From Photorhabdus heterorhabditis (lineage in GTDB: Bacteria > Pseudomonadota > Gammaproteobacteria > Enterobacterales > Enterobacteriaceae): a stretch of 64,000 bases of DNA. The stretch spans positions 86,273 through 150,272 of the forward strand of contig NZ_RCWA01000009.1 of the NCBI RefSeq assembly GCF_018448905.1, read 5' to 3'. Made by a program: the position numbers and the translations under genes. Position 1 is the stretch's first letter; the number at the start of each line of letters is the position of its first letter. Of this stretch, positions 63,703-64,000 are shown one piece after another. The notes under the pieces are model-generated. The model was not told the DNA's origin and searched no databases. It saw only the letters and a program-made list of their open reading frames with translations.

Positions 63703-63915
63703 TGCGAATCTGACTGCCGGACTCTGACTTTCCCAATGTACTCAGTCAGTTACAACCAATTTTTCCAGTGCGGCTTTGCCGCCGAATCCAAAAACCCCCG
63801 ACGCAACTTTTTAGCCTGCAAGCAACTTTTCTTAGACGTAATGAACTGCACCGTTTAAATGTCGGATGATTGTCTAACATTTGGGGTACAGCTCACATCG
63901 ACTGGGATTTTTACT
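63703..63915 (-). repeat. Inter-cassette spacer repeat, copy 2
   Basis: Homologous to 62306-62518; lies between the second cassette and the end of the next immunity-like gene. Its presence supports a tandem array continuing beyond the window. Confidence 0.7.
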
Positions 63916-63933
63916 CCAACTTACTTATATGCA

Positions 63934-64000
63934 TTAGATTTTTTTAAATTCTGGTAGTTGTTCGATAACATTTTTGACGGTATTTTTCTCAAAATGTTTT
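63934..64000 (-). CDS. Partial gene at the right edge, probable immunity gene of a third cassette
   Basis: Only the last 22 codons are in the window (ending NVIEQLPEFKKI, TAA at 63934). By spacing from the spacer repeat it takes the place of an immunity gene in the next cassette. Nothing more can be said. Confidence 0.45.
   Translation of the reverse strand, partial: KHFEKNTVKNVIEQLPEFKKI

Overview
The window looks like an accessory region from an entomopathogenic enterobacterium, most likely Photorhabdus or close kin. The grounds are moderately AT-rich DNA, three ERIC/IRU repeats, a Serratia-type RTX lipase, a yersiniabactin-like siderophore locus and orphan contact-dependent-inhibition (CDI) toxin cassettes. 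The species is inferred from gene content, not from a marker gene. I see no rRNA, tRNA or CRISPR array.

Region 1 (1-6940, + strand) reads as a thiamin-antivitamin locus. It holds the 3' part of thiG, a ThiF-rhodanese fusion, a Nudix hydrolase, a nucleoside 2-deoxyribosyltransferase-like N-glycosidase, a thymidylate-synthase homologue with the Asn-to-Asp change typical of (d)CMP hydroxymethylases, a SAM methyltransferase, an EamA exporter and an exported thiaminase I. This is the gene logic of bacimethrin (methoxy-pyrimidine) biosynthesis joined to thiazole synthesis and thiamin destruction. A Tat-exported bicupin (oxalate-decarboxylase family) lies convergently at 7084-8247.

Region 2 (8.4-11.2 kb) is a graveyard: broken otn/ygb sugar-acid genes (regulator, aldolase, kinase), Tn3-type transposase fragments and an ERIC.

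Region 3 (11730-22769, + strand) is a tight eight-gene operon centred on 2-deoxy-scyllo-inosose (DOI) synthase and a BtrS-like DOI aminotransferase. Around them are a PRPP-dependent phosphoribosyltransferase, a histidine phosphatase, a class III aminotransferase, a PIG-L deacetylase, a carrier-protein-like polypeptide lacking the phosphopantetheine serine, and a 1226-residue PEP-synthase-like protein. It suggests a ribosylated aminocyclitol related to butirosin/ribostamycin chemistry, but without a recognisable glycosyltransferase or the second oxidation enzyme. This is my main candidate for an undescribed system. An IS256-family element abuts its 3' end, and a 36-37 bp inverted repeat brackets regions 2 and 3.

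Region 4 (24249-53888) is a complete siderophore locus: AraC regulator (+), then on the - strand a FyuA-like receptor, MFS exporter, two ABC exporters, irp2, irp1, thiazolinyl reductase, type II thioesterase and a fused salicyl-AMP ligase/salicylate synthase. Most - strand genes overlap by a few bases, and a Fur box lies in the divergent promoter region. Irp1 lacks both methyltransferases of yersiniabactin HMWP1 and carries an extra Cy-A-PCP module predicted to use cysteine, so the product should not be yersiniabactin itself.

Region 5 (53985-64000) holds an RTX lipase, IS110-family and other IS debris, a HigBA-type toxin-antitoxin pair, a class A beta-lactamase beside an antitoxin fragment, and a tandem array of orphan CdiA-CT/immunity cassettes that runs off the right edge.
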